A stretch of 42,204 nucleotides of DNA from DASPHG01 sp035629775 (lineage in GTDB: Bacteria > Actinomycetota > Thermoleophilia > Solirubrobacterales > Thermoleophilaceae). A model generated the notes under the pieces. It ran no database searches. It was not told the origin of the DNA and saw only the letters and a program-made list of their open reading frames with translations. Below are positions 41,530 to 42,204 of the stretch, in pieces. Numbering within the stretch: position 1 is the stretch's first letter; every line of letters starts with the position of its first letter. The stretch is taken from the NCBI GenBank assembly GCA_035629775.1, contig DASPHG010000048.1:1-42204 (forward strand). The letters run 5' to 3'. Position numbers and translations under genes: made by a program.

Positions 41530-42195
41530 TTGCTGCGCCACGTTCGCCAGTCGCTGAGTTTCGCCAACGTCGTCTCACTACTCGCGCTGTTCGTGGCGCT
41601 CGGTGGCACCTCCTACGCCGCTCTCAAGGTCGGGAGCAAGCAGATCACGAATAACAGCGTCCGCTCGAAGGATCTGCGCAACAACGACATCCGGGGCGCT
41701 GACGTACGCAACCGAAGTCTGGGGAGCAAGGACTTCAAGTCCGGGCAACTGCCGCGCGGGGCCCAGGGGCCGCAAGGGCCGCAAGGCGCGCAGGGATTGC
41801 AGGGCGCGCCCGGCACCTCGGTCTTCGCCGCGAGTATCCCTTCACGCGCGACGGTGAGGGGAGCCTTTTCGGTGGGGCTGGAACTTACGGGCGGTGCGAC
41901 CCTCCGGATGGAGTCAGCGGTGAGTTTCCCCACGCCGGCGCCAACGCCGCCTACCGACGCACAGGTCAACTTCGCTCCCGGCGCAGCCGGGACCGACGAT
42001 GACCCAACCTGTACCGGGACGTTCGCAACACCGACCGCGCCTCCGGGGAAGGTCTGCATCTACCCCAACGGCCGGCTCGACGCTTCCACTGGAGAGGGCT
42101 TGGCGCTGAACAATCGCTACGGATTCACAGTGGCGGTTTCTGAACCAGGACCGGGGGTTGCCCTCGAAGGCACCTGGGCCTACACGGCCCCGTGA
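41530..42195 (+). CDS. Collagen-like surface protein (second)
   Basis: 221 aa, function unknown. An N-terminal signal/anchor (about residues 10-30, FANVVSLLALFVALGGTSYA) is followed by a short-repeat region (about 33-75) with the pattern NNSVRSKDLRNNDIRGADV and RNRSLGSKDFKSGQLP, typical of actinobacterial surface proteins, then a Gly-X-Y run (GAQGPQGPQGAQGLQGAPG, about 77-95). The C-terminal domain of about 125 residues has a Cys pair (DPTCTGT and GKVCIYP). TTG start; TAGGGT ends 9 nt upstream and no ribosome site is clear. It shares N-terminus and collagen run with the protein at 3875-4690, but the heads differ. Confidence 0.82.
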   Translation: MLRHVRQSLSFANVVSLLALFVALGGTSYAALKVGSKQITNNSVRSKDLRNNDIRGADVRNRSLGSKDFKSGQLPRGAQGPQGPQGAQGLQGAPGTSVFAASIPSRATVRGAFSVGLELTGGATLRMESAVSFPTPAPTPPTDAQVNFAPGAAGTDDDPTCTGTFATPTAPPGKVCIYPNGRLDASTGEGLALNNRYGFTVAVSEPGPGVALEGTWAYTAP

Positions 42196-42204
42196 CCAGA
42201 ACTC

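Overview
The window is about 42 kb of high-GC, gene-dense bacterial chromosome with many GTG and TTG starts and short or absent leaders. The gene set points to an actinobacterium, most likely class Thermoleophilia (Solirubrobacterales-like). Reasons are the two collagen-like surface proteins with a 'FANV..LLAL.VALGG' N-terminus, an HTH/LAGLIDADG-like orphan protein, an actinobacterial-type fused 2-oxoglutarate dehydrogenase, an LAATG sortase-E-type sorting motif and a Streptomyces-like Zur box. This placement is inference; no rRNA or marker tree is available here.

Layout. (1) 1-9645: a purine biosynthesis run, purQ(partial)-purL-purF, then a collagen-like surface protein, a ring-cleaving-dioxygenase-like VOC protein and recQ, then purN-purH; recQ/purN and purQ/purL/purF are translationally coupled. 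(2) 9667-13564: tRNA-Lys, a 28-aa membrane ORF with its own terminator, a secreted/anchored basic protein, an HTH orphan, tRNA-Glu, a small membrane protein, tRNA-Val, a flavin-reductase-fold protein, a wall-anchored cupredoxin and a ferritin-like protein. (3) 13593-24232: a phosphate island. DUF47-pit and a small membrane protein converge on phoU-pstBACS, and pstS is divergent from sixA-ppx-ppk and an OmpR/PhoB-type response regulator. A candidate PHO box sits between pstS and sixA. (4) 24201-29034: zinc genes znuBCA divergent from zur with a Zur box at the znuA start codon, followed by a cupredoxin-like protein, a ten-helix membrane protein and a 42-aa membrane peptide in one tight run. (5) 29159-34642: tRNA-Asp beside a 118-nt palindromic element, a K+(Na+)/H+ antiporter, a zinc alcohol dehydrogenase, two SDRs and a GST-like protein. 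(6) 34658-42195: a 1456-aa E2-E1 fusion of 2-oxoglutarate dehydrogenase with two lipoyl domains, an alkyl-DHAP-synthase-like flavoprotein, a membrane protein, tRNA-Leu and a second collagen-like surface protein.

How it works together: regions 1 and 6 are mainly central metabolism (IMP synthesis, TCA cycle). Region 3 couples high- and low-affinity phosphate uptake to polyphosphate synthesis and breakdown. Region 4 is a self-contained zinc uptake and sensing locus with an uncharacterised metal-related-looking membrane module attached. Several genes have a TANNNT -10 element ending 6-7 nt before the start codon, so leaderless transcription is probably common. No CRISPR array, complete insertion sequence or phage was seen, and no stretch over 300 bases lacks a gene.
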